Shown here: positions 18,425 to 27,609 of the stretch, one piece after another
Position numbering within the stretch: position 1 is the first letter of the stretch
Layout: each line of letters begins with the position of its first letter
From: Betaproteobacteria bacterium
GTDB taxonomy: Bacteria; Pseudomonadota; Gammaproteobacteria; Burkholderiales; Rhodocyclaceae
Length of the DNA stretch: 64,000 nt
NCBI GenBank assembly: GCA_009782565.1
Contig: WRIU01000003.1
Location: forward strand, 167,889 to 231,888
Direction: 5' to 3'
Program-made: the position numbers and the translations under genes
Notes under the pieces: model-generated
What the model saw: only the letters and a program-made list of their open reading frames with translations
Told to the model about the DNA's origin: nothing
Databases searched by the model: none

Positions 18425-18604
18425 TTACTCGTCCTTGCCCTTTGTCACCTTCCGGCCACGATAAAAGCCGTTCGGGCTGATGTGATGCCGCAGGTGAACT
18501 TCACCCGTAGTCGGCTCGACGGCCAGCGGCGGCGCGCTCAGAAAATCATGAGCGCGGTGCATGCCGCGCTTGGACGGAGACTTTTTGTTCTGTTGTACAG
18601 CCAT
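18425..18604 (-). CDS. rpmF: 50S ribosomal protein L32
   Basis: L32 (59 aa) starts [20 protein letters not shown] and continues through [17 protein letters not shown], closely matching E. coli L32. It has no cysteines, so it is the zinc-independent form. AGGAG precedes the ATG at 18604. It lies between yceD and plsX as in many proteobacteria. Confidence 0.98.
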   Translation of the reverse strand: MAVQQNKKSPSKRGMHRAHDFLSAPPLAVEPTTGEVHLRHHISPNGFYRGRKVTKGKDE

Positions 18605-18627
18605 GAAACACTCCTGAATTACAAAAT

Positions 18628-19155
18628 TCACTTGTTCCGCAAGCCAGCGAGCGCAGCAAAAGGCAATTGCCCGCATACGCAGCCATTCGCTCCCGCCGCC
18701 TCCGGCATCCCGCAATCAGGATGCCTGGGCGCTATCGGCAACGCGAGGATGATTTCATCCTCAACCAGCGACAACACATCGAACTGGCCATCGCCGTCAA
18801 CCTCGACCGCGTCAACCTCGTCGTTCTCCAACTCATCATCAGGCAAATCCTGCCCGACACGAACCGGCAACAAGGTCGCCCTGATCGCCAGATTCCAATC
18901 CAGCCCACCGAGGCAACGCTGGCAACGCAACACCAGCCGCCCGTCCGTGACGAGATCAAGCCTGGGCTTGCCCTCGGCATCGAGGCTGCCAGAAAGCTGC
19001 CAGCACACCATGCCTTCATCATCAGCAAGCCGATCGGAAAGCCGCGTAAGGCGCGCCACCGGCACTTCGCCTTTCAACGCGCCGCTACTGGCGGCAAACC
19101 GGAAAACGTCAATGATGCGAGGTGCGCCGGCTCCGGCGCTGTCTTGCTCGAACAT
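18628..19155 (-). CDS. yceD: YceD/DUF177 family protein
   Basis: A 175-aa DUF177 protein, the family needed for normal 23S rRNA accumulation and almost always encoded next to rpmF. The conserved [10 protein letters not shown] motif is in the middle (two cysteines suited to metal or RNA contact), followed by a strongly acidic segment ([18 protein letters not shown]) and the [12 protein letters not shown]-terminal motif. It is the first gene of the long minus-strand run and is divergent from maf, with 63 bp between the starts. Confidence 0.92.
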   Translation of the reverse strand: MFEQDSAGAGAPRIIDVFRFAASSGALKGEVPVARLTRLSDRLADDEGMVCWQLSGSLDAEGKPRLDLVTDGRLVLRCQRCLGGLDWNLAIRATLLPVRVGQDLPDDELENDEVDAVEVDGDGQFDVLSLVEDEIILALPIAPRHPDCGMPEAAGANGCVCGQLPFAALAGLRNK

Positions 19156-19218
19156 AAGCAGATAATAGTATTATTCTTTCCTCTTCCTGTCAAAACAACC
19201 ACAAATTTCGCACTCGGC

Positions 19219-19815
19219 ATGAACGTACGTCCCTCCCTTCCTTGCCTCGTTCTCGCCTCGACCTCAATCTATCGCCGCCAGTTGCTCGAACGCTTCGGAT
19301 TGCCTTTCGAGGCATCCAGCCCGCAAGTCGATGAAACCCGCCTGCCCGGCGAAGCCCCCGAACGTCTCGCCCAACGGCTGGCGCTCGCAAAGGCGCGCGA
19401 TGTCTCCCGCAAACATCCTGGCGCGCTTATCATCGGCAGCGACCAGGTAGCCGCCCTTGGCACAGAGATTTTCGGCAAACCCGGCTCAATCGAAAACGCG
19501 GCCTCCCAACTGCAACGCATGAGCGGGCAGGAAGTGCTCTTCCATACCGCCGTCGCCCTCATCGACGGGCGCAGCGGACGCGAGCAGCACGAAACCGTCC
19601 TCACCCGTGTGCGCTTCCGCCCCTTGAGCAAACCCGAAATCCGCCGCTATCTCGAACGTGAACCGGCACTCGACTGCGCGGGCAGCGCTAAATGCGAAGG
19701 ATTGGGCATCACGCTGCTCGACGCGCTCTCAGGAGACGACCCCACCGCCCTCATCGGACTGCCCCTGATCGCGCTTGCCCGCATGCTCCGCGCGGCAGGC
19801 GTGGAACTGCCGTGA
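19219..19815 (+). CDS. Maf-family nucleoside-triphosphate pyrophosphatase
   Basis: A 198-aa Maf/YceF-type house-cleaning enzyme expected to hydrolyse modified nucleotides such as 7-methyl-GTP to the monophosphate. The N-terminal substrate loop LASTSIYRRQLLERFGLPF, the VDE.RLPGEAP segment, and the catalytic Asp in IIGSDQVAAL are seen. The reduced SAKCEGLGITL in place of the YaeT-type loop fits the YceF subgroup. The ATG at 19219 was chosen by homology. Its stop overlaps the GTG start of the next gene. Confidence 0.92.
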   Translation: MNVRPSLPCLVLASTSIYRRQLLERFGLPFEASSPQVDETRLPGEAPERLAQRLALAKARDVSRKHPGALIIGSDQVAALGTEIFGKPGSIENAASQLQRMSGQEVLFHTAVALIDGRSGREQHETVLTRVRFRPLSKPEIRRYLEREPALDCAGSAKCEGLGITLLDALSGDDPTALIGLPLIALARMLRAAGVELP

Positions 19816-20537
19816 ACGCGCCAGACGCAAACAATGGCGCTCTCATCCTCATTCCCACCAGCCTGGGCGAAGCGCCCTGGACGGATTTCCTTCCCGCCTC
19901 CGCACAATCGCGCGCCATCAATATCCGTCATTTCGTGGTCGAAAACGCCCGCGCCGCCCGCGCCCACCTGAAGCGCATCGAATTTCCAGGCAGCTTGCGC
20001 GACACCGACATCCGCGAACTGCCCGCCGAGGGCGATAACGGCGAACTGGATGCCTTGCTTGCCCCAGTATTTAAGGGCGAAAACGTCGGCCTGATGTCGG
20101 ACGCGGGCTGCCCGGCTGTCGCCGATCCCGGCGCGCGGCTCGTCGCCCGCGCCCACGCCCTCGGTGTGCGCGTCGTTCCGCTGGTCGGCCCGTCGTCCAT
20201 CCTGCTCGGCCTGATGGGCTCTGGCCTCAACGGCCAGAGCTTTGCCTTCCACGGCTACCTGCCGTCCGAAAAGGACGCCCGCGACCGCCGCCTGCGCGCG
20301 CTCGAAGACGAATCCCGGCGGCTTGCCCGCACACAAATCTTCATTGAGACGTCCTACCGCAACGAACGCTTATTTGCAGCCCTGCTCCACGTCTGCCAGC
20401 CGTCTACCCGACTGTGCGTCGCGCGCAACCTCACCACCGCCGACGAAACCCTGTGTACCCTCAGCATCGCCGACTGGCGCAAAACCCCGCCGCCCATGCT
20501 TGCCAAACGCCCGACGCTATTTTTACTGCTGGCGTAA
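19812..20537 (+). CDS. RsmI-like SAM-dependent methyltransferase
   Basis: A 241-aa tetrapyrrole-methylase-fold protein related to RsmI, which methylates the 2'-O of C1402 in 16S rRNA. The RsmI-type GLMSDAGCPAVADPGARLV, the next loop VVPLVGPSSILLGLM, SGLNGQSFAFHGYLP, and a conserved FIETSYRN...L are present. It is shorter than full RsmI and its N-terminus (LILIPTSLGE) differs from RsmI's LYLVATPIGN, so it may be the paralogue often found beside maf in betaproteobacteria. Its target is not established. The GTG start overlaps the maf stop as GTGA. Confidence 0.8.
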   Translation: MNAPDANNGALILIPTSLGEAPWTDFLPASAQSRAINIRHFVVENARAARAHLKRIEFPGSLRDTDIRELPAEGDNGELDALLAPVFKGENVGLMSDAGCPAVADPGARLVARAHALGVRVVPLVGPSSILLGLMGSGLNGQSFAFHGYLPSEKDARDRRLRALEDESRRLARTQIFIETSYRNERLFAALLHVCQPSTRLCVARNLTTADETLCTLSIADWRKTPPPMLAKRPTLFLLLA

Positions 20538-20699
20538 ACAGGCAACCAATGCACTGCTCTCTATCTGAGCAAAAATGCCGAATGTATCTGTAATAACGAT
20601 AATACCGGCCTCGGAGCGTGACTTTTTCATCTTGCAGGTGCTTAGAGCCTACTTTAAGTTGGCTTCGCCAGTTCCTTGAACACATGTGGAAATTTTTCA

Positions 20700-21017
20700 A
20701 TGAGTCACCCCAATTTTCAGTCCGAAATCCGGGAATTGAATGTCGCGTATCTGATGCTCGCGCAGAAAATGCTGCGCTGCGATCGGGAGACGGCGATGTT
20801 TCGGCTGGGTATCGGCAAGGCATTGGCAGATTTCCTTGAAGACCTGTCGGCGGCCAGGCTGGTCAAGATGGCCGACAGCCCGGTATTGATCCCCCGTTTT
20901 CGTTTCGAGGACGAACAGCTTGCCCGTCTGATGGCCGGAGAGGGCCGGGACGAGACGGCTTCCACCCTGCACGCGGCCATCATCGCCGCCAACCGATTGA
21001 CCGAAGAAGCCGCGTGA
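20700..21017 (+). CDS. flhD: Flagellar transcriptional activator FlhD
   Basis: FlhD (105 aa) forms a heterohexamer with FlhC that activates class II flagellar promoters with sigma70. The protein matches the family along its length (ELNVAYLMLAQKMLRCDRET, AMFRLGI...ADFL). The ATG at 20700 has GGAA eight bases upstream; an in-frame ATG at 20676 is less well supported. The 162-bp upstream gap shows no clear -10/-35 pair. Presence of FlhDC rather than FleQ/FlrA marks the enterobacterial/betaproteobacterial style of flagellar control. Confidence 0.93.
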   Translation: MSHPNFQSEIRELNVAYLMLAQKMLRCDRETAMFRLGIGKALADFLEDLSAARLVKMADSPVLIPRFRFEDEQLARLMAGEGRDETASTLHAAIIAANRLTEEAA

Positions 21018-21040
21018 CCTTGCTCCTGGAGAGAGAGCAA

Positions 21041-21598
21041 ATGAAAAACAAACGAATTATCGACGAGGCGGAAGATATTCATCGCGCCGCCGAAATGGTG
21101 CGGCTTGGCGCACGCATGCAAATGCTGGAAGCCGAGACCCGCTTGAGCCGTGAAAAACTGCTCAAAATCTATAAGGAAGTTCGCGGCGTTTCTCCCCCGA
21201 AAGGCATGTTGCCGTTTTCGACTGACTGGTTCATGACCTGGCAGCCCAACGTGCATTCTTCTCTTTTCATGGGGTATTACCGCTATTTTGAGCACTGCGA
21301 GGGATTGAGCGGGCTGGATGCGATCATCAAGGCATACCACCTGTATCTCGATCAGATCGAGGCCGGAAGGGTGGAGCCGGTATTGAGCCTCACCAGAGCC
21401 TGGACGCTGGTGCGTTTTTTCGACGCCGACCTCCTGCAATTATCCGAATGCCGCGATTGTAGCGGGAGTTTCGTCGCGCATGCCCATGACCCGAAGCATG
21501 GTTATGTGTGCGGGCTATGCAATATGCCCTCTCGTGCGGGCAAGACCCGGCAGGCCGCAGTTCGCAAGACGCGCACTCTCGAAACGGCGACTCTCTGA
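21041..21598 (+). CDS. flhC: Flagellar transcriptional activator FlhC
   Basis: FlhC (185 aa) is the DNA-contacting partner of FlhD. Its four zinc ligands are in place: Cys137, Cys140, Cys157 and Cys160 (SECRDC and VCGLC), the same numbering as in E. coli. The ATG at 21041 is preceded by a long purine-rich GGAGAGAGAG; an in-frame GTG at 21014 overlaps the flhD stop but lacks this signal. It is cotranscribed with flhD. A repeat-containing gap separates it from motA. Confidence 0.95.
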   Translation: MKNKRIIDEAEDIHRAAEMVRLGARMQMLEAETRLSREKLLKIYKEVRGVSPPKGMLPFSTDWFMTWQPNVHSSLFMGYYRYFEHCEGLSGLDAIIKAYHLYLDQIEAGRVEPVLSLTRAWTLVRFFDADLLQLSECRDCSGSFVAHAHDPKHGYVCGLCNMPSRAGKTRQAAVRKTRTLETATL

Positions 21599-21634
21599 GA
21601 CCCGTTCCTTACCTACACTCACTGCACTTCCTGC

Positions 21635-21718
21635 CGTCATTGCGAGCAAAGCGCGGTAAGAAGCAGTTCAGACATCTTTTCTGGTTTGTTTCGTCGCTTC
21701 GTTCTTCGCAATAACGGT
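21635..21718. repeat. Dispersed inverted repeat (CATTGCGAGC family), flhC-motA gap
   Basis: Left arm CCGTCATTGCGAGCAAAGCG and right arm CTTCGTTCTTCGCAATAACGG form an imperfect inverted pair. The same core recurs at 30906-31095 and 31961-32037. The rest of the 21599-21844 gap must also hold the motA promoter, but I see no clear sigma28 consensus in it. Confidence 0.7.
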
Positions 21719-21844
21719 AGTGAGCGAAGTTCTCTTTGCGCGCTTTGCATGAATAGCTTTTTTTATTCTAGCTACAAGTTTTCACGGTCAGTCCGTGCAC
21801 ATTCAGGCATTGTGAGGACTCGCTCGCTGGTTCTGGAGTAACCC

Positions 21845-22699
21845 GTGTTCCTGCTCATCGGTTACGTCGTCATCCTTGCTTCCGCGCTTGGGTCGTTCGC
21901 TGTTCATGGCAGCGTCATTGCGCTATGGGTTCCCACCGAGTACCTGGCCATCTTTGGGTTGTTCGTCGGCGGCTTCATCGCAGGCAACGGCTCTAAGGTG
22001 ATCAAGTCTTCGATCAAATCGTTGGGGCTGGCGTTCAAAGGCGCAAAGTACAACCGCGCCGCGTATGTCGATCTGCTTTCATTGCTCTACGAAATACTCA
22101 GCAAGGTACGCAAGGAAGGTTTGATGTCGATAGAGAACGATGTCGAAACGCCGGACTCCAGCCCGATTTTTTCAAAATACCCAAAACTGGCTTCCGATCA
22201 TCATGCCGTCGAGTTCATGTGCGATTACCTGCGAATGATGGTGGGCGGGAACCTCAACGCATTCGAGATCGAAAACCTGATGGACATGGAAATCGAGACC
22301 CATCACCAGGAGGCGCATCAGGCCCCGCACGCGATTGACGAAATCGGACAGGCGATGCCGGCTTTCGGTATCGTGGTCTGCGTGATGGGTGTGGTCAACA
22401 CGATGGGCGCGGTGGGGGAGCCGCCCGCCGTGCTGGGCAAGATGATTGCCGGGGCATTGGTGGGAACGTTTTTGGGTATCCTTCTTTCATATGGCTTCAT
22501 TTGCCCGCTGGCGAGCCAGATCAGGCAGAAGGTTGAGGAAAACGGCAAGATTTTCCAGGTCATAAAAGTGGTGCTGTTGGCGAGCATGAATGGCTACGCC
22601 CCTCAGATCGCGGTGGAGTTCGGGCGCAAGGTACTGTATGCCAACGACCGCCCCACTTTCCTGGAACTCGAACAAGAACTCAAGAACCGCAAGGGCTGA
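21845..22699 (+). CDS. motA: Flagellar motor stator protein MotA
   Basis: MotA (284 aa) forms, with MotB, the proton-conducting stator in the inner membrane. Four membrane segments are expected: two near the N-terminus (FLLIGYVVILASALGSFAVH and LAIFGLFVGGFIAG) and two in the second half (AFGIVVCVMGVVNTMG and IAGALVGTFLGILLSYGFI), with a charged cytoplasmic loop between. The conserved prolines of the power-stroke region are present around GEPPAVLGK. The start codon is GTG. It is followed by motB after 14 bp. Confidence 0.96.
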   Translation: MFLLIGYVVILASALGSFAVHGSVIALWVPTEYLAIFGLFVGGFIAGNGSKVIKSSIKSLGLAFKGAKYNRAAYVDLLSLLYEILSKVRKEGLMSIENDVETPDSSPIFSKYPKLASDHHAVEFMCDYLRMMVGGNLNAFEIENLMDMEIETHHQEAHQAPHAIDEIGQAMPAFGIVVCVMGVVNTMGAVGEPPAVLGKMIAGALVGTFLGILLSYGFICPLASQIRQKVEENGKIFQVIKVVLLASMNGYAPQIAVEFGRKVLYANDRPTFLELEQELKNRKG

Positions 22700-22713
22700 A
22701 GTGGAGATAAGCG

Positions 22714-23718
22714 ATGAGCGAAACCCAGCAGCCCATCATCGTCAAACGCATCAAGAAAACTGCCGCCGGCGCGCACGGAGGGGCATGGAAAATCGCCTAT
22801 GCCGACTTCGTAACCGCGATGATGGCGTTTTTTCTGATGATGTGGCTGCTTGGCTCAACCTCCCAGGGCGACCTCAAGGGCATCTCCGATTATTTCAAGA
22901 ACCCGCTCAAAGTGGCGATGCAGGGAGGCCAGGGGTCGGGCGACAGTTCGAGCATCATCCAGGGCGGCGGCGAAGACCTGTCCCGCAAAGTGGGGCAGGT
23001 GCGGCGCGGCGATACGCCCTCGAAGCGCTCGATCAACACCGATGCCGCGCGGCAGAGACAAAAAGGCGGAACCGATCCCGAGAGCCTGGAACGGGAAAGG
23101 CATCGCGAACACCTCCGCCTGATCGACCTCAAAGGGAAAATCGAAGCGCTCATCGAGGCCAATACGCAGTTGCGGATGTTCAAAAACCAGATACTGATCG
23201 ACATCATCTCGGAAGGGCTACGTATTCAGATCGTCGACGAACAGAACCGGCCGATGTTCGATCTTTCCAGCGACATATTGCATCCGTATACCGTGGTGCT
23301 GCTACGTTCCATCGGTCAGGCGCTCAACGAAGTCGAAAACCGCATCAGCCTTTCGGGGCATACCGATTCGGCACAGTACGCGGGTGGCGAACGAGGTTTT
23401 TCAAATTGGGAGCTTTCATCAAACCGCGCCAACACGGCACGGCGCGAGTTGATTGCGGGCGGCCTGTCGGCGAACAAGGTGGTGCGCGTGGTGGGCCTGT
23501 CCGACACCGTTCATCTGGATAACGATAACCCGATGAGCCCAATTAACCGGCGCATTAGCATCATTGTGCTCAATAAGGAATCCGAAGAAGCCATCCGCAG
23601 CGAATTGATCGGGCATTCGCACGACGTTTCAGTGGAATCGGTTCCGGAAGCGATGGAGTTGGGCCGTGACATCGAAAACGAACTGAACACGTCGTCCGGC
23701 AGTGTTCCCAGGCCATAA
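22714..23718 (+). CDS. motB: Flagellar motor stator protein MotB
   Basis: MotB (334 aa) anchors the stator to peptidoglycan. A single transmembrane helix (FVTAMMAFFLMMWLLG) begins just after the proton-binding Asp31 in AYADF. An OmpA-type peptidoglycan-binding domain fills the C-terminal half (ISLSGHTDSAQY, NWELSSNRANTARRELI, NRRISIIVL). The linker between is charged. The start is at 22714 with GGAGATAAGCG upstream. The stop overlaps the unused upstream extension of cheR. Confidence 0.96.
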   Translation: MSETQQPIIVKRIKKTAAGAHGGAWKIAYADFVTAMMAFFLMMWLLGSTSQGDLKGISDYFKNPLKVAMQGGQGSGDSSSIIQGGGEDLSRKVGQVRRGDTPSKRSINTDAARQRQKGGTDPESLERERHREHLRLIDLKGKIEALIEANTQLRMFKNQILIDIISEGLRIQIVDEQNRPMFDLSSDILHPYTVVLLRSIGQALNEVENRISLSGHTDSAQYAGGERGFSNWELSSNRANTARRELIAGGLSANKVVRVVGLSDTVHLDNDNPMSPINRRISIIVLNKESEEAIRSELIGHSHDVSVESVPEAMELGRDIENELNTSSGSVPRP

Positions 23719-23734
23719 ACGAGAAGGTTTTGTC

Positions 23735-24715
23735 ATGGCATTTCCTACGAATTCCCGCGACAAATCCAGTCTGGGGACACGTTCCGGTTCAGGAAGTATG
23801 ACTCTTGGAACATCCGTTACACCTGGGGGGTTGCGCGCGGCCGTAAACGACCCCTTGAAGAAAATCCTGAACCATCCCAGTTCGGCTCCGCTTCAAGAGC
23901 GCGAATTCGCATTCACGGACGCTGATTTCGAGCGTATCCGCAACCTGTTGTACAAAAACGCGGGGATTGTCCTGTCGCCTTCCAAACAAGACATGGTCTA
24001 TAGCCGATTGGCGCGGCGGCTGCGGACATGCGGCGACCAAACCTTCTCCCAGTACTTACGGCGGCTCGAACAGGATCGCAGCGAATGGGAAACTTTCATC
24101 AATTCGCTGACGACCAACCTGACTTCCTTTTTCCGCGAAGCACATCATTTCGAGATCCTTGCCAGCCAGATCAAGCAGATAAAGGAAAAACGCCCCATCA
24201 GGATATGGTGCTGCGCCTCATCGACTGGGGAAGAGCCGTATTCGCTGGCGATTACGGCCTGCGATACCTTTTCGTCCCTGACGCCACCGGTGGAAATCGT
24301 TGCCAGCGACATCGACACTTCCGTGCTCGCGCAAGCCGAAAAAGGCATCTATCGGCGTGACAAGTTGGATCGTGTGCAACCCACGCACCTGTCGCGATAT
24401 TTCACTTCCGCTTCCGGTGTCGACGATTCCTATGCCGTGCGGGCCGAACTACGGCGGCTCATCAATTTCCGCCGCATCAACCTATTGTCTCCAGCATGGC
24501 CTGTGCAAGGGCCATTCGATGCGATTTTCTGCCGCAATGTCATGATTTATTTCGATAAACCGACGCAATACGGTGTTTTGAAACGTTTCGTCCCGCTATT
24601 GCGCCAGGAGGGACGAATTTACGCTGGGCATTCCGAAAGTTTCATGCACGCCGCCGATTTATTGCGTTCCATCGGGCGCACGGTATATGTGCGCCTGGAT
24701 TCGCCATTGCGCTGA
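23735..24715 (+). CDS. cheR: Chemotaxis protein methyltransferase CheR
   Basis: CheR (326 aa) uses S-adenosylmethionine to methylate glutamates of chemoreceptors during adaptation. After a ~55-residue Ser/Gly-rich extension come the N-terminal helical domain (DFERIRNLLYKNAGIVLSPS), the SAM-binding region WCCASSTGEEPYSLAI at about 157-172 and the DAIFCRNVMIYFDK motif. GAGAAGG supports the ATG at 23735. The extension is not typical of CheR and its role is unknown. cheB follows directly. Confidence 0.95.
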   Translation: MAFPTNSRDKSSLGTRSGSGSMTLGTSVTPGGLRAAVNDPLKKILNHPSSAPLQEREFAFTDADFERIRNLLYKNAGIVLSPSKQDMVYSRLARRLRTCGDQTFSQYLRRLEQDRSEWETFINSLTTNLTSFFREAHHFEILASQIKQIKEKRPIRIWCCASSTGEEPYSLAITACDTFSSLTPPVEIVASDIDTSVLAQAEKGIYRRDKLDRVQPTHLSRYFTSASGVDDSYAVRAELRRLINFRRINLLSPAWPVQGPFDAIFCRNVMIYFDKPTQYGVLKRFVPLLRQEGRIYAGHSESFMHAADLLRSIGRTVYVRLDSPLR

Positions 24716-24748
24716 TTCAAAGAATCGTATCTGCAAGGCGAGATAACA

Positions 24749-25417
24749 ATGGGTCTGCCACAAAATTCCCCAACGACGACGAATTCGCCATGGGTGCGAG
24801 CCGCCCCCTATTCGGGAACCATTATCTTCATTGGCGCCTCGACGGGCGGGACTGAGGCCATTCGTGAAGTCCTGACCCGATTGCCGGCAGACATCCCGCC
24901 CATTCTCATGACACAGCACATGCCGGAAATGTTTACCGGCTCGTTCGCGCACCGTCTCGACCTGCTGAGCAAGATGTACGTGAAAGAGGCTACCCAAGGC
25001 GAGGCGATCGAACCGGGCGTGGCTTATCTGGCTCCAGGCCACTCACACCTGCAAATAAGGAAAATGCCTCATGGCGGCTATCAATGCGAATTGTCTCGCT
25101 CGGAACCCGTCAATCATCACCGCCCTTCGGTTGATGTGCTGTTCCATTCTGCGGCGGAGCAAGTCGGGCGCGCCGCAATTGGCGTCATTCTTACCGGTAT
25201 GGGCAAGGATGGCGCTAGCGGCCTGCTGCACATGATGCAGGCGGGAGCCTGGACGATAGGGCAGGATCAGGCTACATGCGTCGTCTATGGAATGCCACGC
25301 GAAGCGGCATTGCTTGGAGCGGTAAAAGAAGTTGCCCCGATTACTGAAGTCGCCGCGCGGGTATTGCAGCGATTGGGAGGCGGATTTCACGGTCATGCCG
25401 AACATGCGCGCGTATGA
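24749..25417 (+). CDS. cheB: CheB-type methylesterase lacking the receiver domain
   Basis: This 222-aa protein is the catalytic half of CheB, which removes methyl groups from receptor glutamates. The Ser-His-Asp triad is intact: Ser31 in GASTGG, His57 in TQHMPE and Asp154 in GMGKDGA. The N-terminal receiver domain and linker of ordinary CheB (about 350 aa) are missing, and only 33 bp separate it from cheR, so nothing has been lost in frame nearby. Activity would thus not be controlled by CheA phosphorylation in the usual way. It lies in the main chemotaxis run, so it is likely used there. Confidence 0.92.
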   Translation: MGLPQNSPTTTNSPWVRAAPYSGTIIFIGASTGGTEAIREVLTRLPADIPPILMTQHMPEMFTGSFAHRLDLLSKMYVKEATQGEAIEPGVAYLAPGHSHLQIRKMPHGGYQCELSRSEPVNHHRPSVDVLFHSAAEQVGRAAIGVILTGMGKDGASGLLHMMQAGAWTIGQDQATCVVYGMPREAALLGAVKEVAPITEVAARVLQRLGGGFHGHAEHARV

Positions 25418-25577
25418 TCATGAAAACTGTATTCACGGCTGGTAATGTCATCGTACTGAACCGTCCGCATGAACACATGAGAGTTCCCGGTCACTATTTT
25501 CAGAATCAGAAAAACGTAAGCCACTGCAACCGGTCGCGCTGACCAGGCATATGGCCGCTTTCGGCGGAGAATGCGAA

Positions 25578-26573
25578 ATGTCCGATTTGCTGAAAAACAT
25601 CGACGCCCGTACCAAATTGGCCGGGACAAACAAACTTGAAATTCTGTTGTTTACGTTAGGGATAGACCAGCGGAGCGGACGGCGCGAGACGTTCGGCATC
25701 AATGTGTTCAAGGTGCGTGAAGTTATGCGTACACCTGAAATTACCTCCGCACCCGAAATGCCTGCCGCAGTCGAAGGCATGGTCAGCCTACGCGGCGTAC
25801 TGGTTCCCGTGGTCGATCTGGCCAAATATGCCGGGCTGGGAAAGGATTCGGCACGCGACATCATGATCGTCACCGAATACAACGGTCATACCCAGGGTTT
25901 TCTGGTCGAAGCGGTCGACACCATTCTCAGGCTCGATTGGACACAGATGCGTGTGCCCCCCGACATGCTCGTCGCCCATATGGGCGGCCTGGTTACAGCG
26001 GTGACCGAACTGGCGGATAACCGGCTCGTGATGCTGCTCGATGTCGAAAAAGTGTTGTCGGAAACCACGCACTACGATGATGACAGTTTGATTTTCAAGG
26101 ACATCAAACCCATCGAAAACGCTGAAGGGTACATGGTGGTGTTCGCCGACGATTCCTCAATCGCGCGTAAGCAGATTACGCAAACGCTCGACACGATGGG
26201 CGTGAGATACATCGGCGCAATCAATGGGCGCAAGGCTTGGGAAGAACTGAAGAAAATCGCCGATGCGGCGACCTCTTCCGGGCGCAAGGTCTCCGACATT
26301 ATCAGCCTGGTGCTGACCGATGTCGAAATGCCCGAAATGGACGGCTACATCCTGACCCGCCATATCAAATCCGATCCACGCTTCGCCGACGTACCGGTGG
26401 TCATGCACTCCTCGCTGTCTGGGATGTCGAACCAGCAACTCGGACTTTCGGTCGGCGTAGACGAATACGTTCCGAAATTCGAGCCGTTGCGTTTATCGCA
26501 AACGTTGCGGCGCTTAATTCTCGGCATTTCGGAGTCCGAAGAGGATGCTTCGGCCAAAGAAGAACAGAAGTGA
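25578..26573 (+). CDS. cheV: Chemotaxis coupling protein CheV (first copy)
   Basis: A 331-aa CheV: an N-terminal CheW-like domain (residues ~15-165; EILLFTLG, ETFGINVFKVREVMR, SLRGVLVPVVDL) couples receptors to CheA, and a C-terminal receiver domain (~180-320) has the phosphoacceptor Asp in LVLTDVEMPEMDG and the conserved Lys in DEYVPKFEP. The ATG at 25578 is preceded by GGAGAA. A second cheV follows after 9 bp. With no cheW in the cluster, the CheV pair may do the coupling. Confidence 0.93.
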   Translation: MSDLLKNIDARTKLAGTNKLEILLFTLGIDQRSGRRETFGINVFKVREVMRTPEITSAPEMPAAVEGMVSLRGVLVPVVDLAKYAGLGKDSARDIMIVTEYNGHTQGFLVEAVDTILRLDWTQMRVPPDMLVAHMGGLVTAVTELADNRLVMLLDVEKVLSETTHYDDDSLIFKDIKPIENAEGYMVVFADDSSIARKQITQTLDTMGVRYIGAINGRKAWEELKKIADAATSSGRKVSDIISLVLTDVEMPEMDGYILTRHIKSDPRFADVPVVMHSSLSGMSNQQLGLSVGVDEYVPKFEPLRLSQTLRRLILGISESEEDASAKEEQK

Positions 26574-26582
26574 GGTGAAACC

Positions 26583-27566
26583 ATGCTGAATCTGGAGTCA
26601 CAAAAACAAAACGGCGCTACGATAAAAACCGATCAGGCTCTGTTCGATGCGGTCGATGGGCGCACCATGCTTGCCGGATCGAATCGCATGGAAATCCTTC
26701 TGTTTTCGCTCGGCACGAGCGAGACGTTCGGCATCAACGTTTTCAAGGTACGGGAGGTGTCGGCCAGACCCTTCATCACCAAAGCCCCCAACATGCCGCG
26801 CGGCGTGGAAGGGCTGATTTCCCTACGCGGCAATGTGATTCCGGTGCTCTCGCTCGCCAAAATACTGGGGCTGGCGAAACCCGACGCGCCGCTTGGCAAC
26901 TCGATGATGGTAACGGAATACAGTCAGCGCACCCTGGGCTTCATCGTCGAGGGCGTTGACCGCATCATCCGCGTGGAGTGGGACAAAGTCCGTGCGCCGG
27001 AAAACGTTTCAAACAATATGCAGAACTACATCACCGCGATCACGGAACTGAGCGACGGCAAACTCGTATCCATTCTCGATGTCGAAAGCATCCTTGCCAG
27101 CACATTCGGCGACGCAGTGGTCGGCAATATCGACCCACTACACGGCGGGCATGCCTACAACGTATTCTTCGTCGATGATTCCGCCGTGGCGCGGCGCAAA
27201 ATTGCCGAAGTGCTCGACAAGCTCGGCGTACATCACAAACATGCTATGAACGGGCTGGAAGCATGGACCCGCCTTGAAGGCATGGCGGGTCACGCGCAGC
27301 AGACCGGGCGGCATGTTTCGGAGGAAATCGACCTCATCCTGGTCGATGCCGAGATGCCGGAGATGGACGGTTATGTCCTGACGCGAAACATAAAAAATGA
27401 CAATCGTTTCGATGACATTCCCGTTGTCATGCACTCATCGCTCTCCTCCGAGGCCAACCGATCAATGGGCAAGCGTGTCGGCGTAGATGCCTACGTGGCG
27501 AAATTTGATGCTGAAGTGCTCGCGCAAACCCTGCGGCCACTCCTCCAGCGGGGGCATCAAGGGTAA
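26583..27566 (+). CDS. cheV: Chemotaxis coupling protein CheV (second copy)
   Basis: A 327-aa CheV paralogue with the same layout: CheW-like domain at ~20-170 (MEILLFSLG, SETFGINVFKVREVSA) and receiver at ~185-320 with Asp in LILVDAEMPEMDGYVL and Lys in DAYVAKFDA. It differs enough from the first copy (for example in the strand after the phosphorylation site) to be an old duplication rather than a recent one. AGGTGAAACC precedes the ATG. The two receivers may act as phosphate sinks for CheA or set receptor-specific coupling. Confidence 0.93.
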   Translation: MLNLESQKQNGATIKTDQALFDAVDGRTMLAGSNRMEILLFSLGTSETFGINVFKVREVSARPFITKAPNMPRGVEGLISLRGNVIPVLSLAKILGLAKPDAPLGNSMMVTEYSQRTLGFIVEGVDRIIRVEWDKVRAPENVSNNMQNYITAITELSDGKLVSILDVESILASTFGDAVVGNIDPLHGGHAYNVFFVDDSAVARRKIAEVLDKLGVHHKHAMNGLEAWTRLEGMAGHAQQTGRHVSEEIDLILVDAEMPEMDGYVLTRNIKNDNRFDDIPVVMHSSLSSEANRSMGKRVGVDAYVAKFDAEVLAQTLRPLLQRGHQG

Positions 27567-27609
27567 GGCGGCAATACACGGCGGTTGAGAGAGAGGCCGG
27601 AGAAAACAA

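Noticed and set aside
18667..19218. N-terminal extension of maf
   Set aside because: It overlaps yceD on the other strand and the Maf fold begins at 19219.
21700..21844. Sigma28 promoter before motA
   Set aside because: No convincing TAAA-N15-GCCGATAA match was seen.
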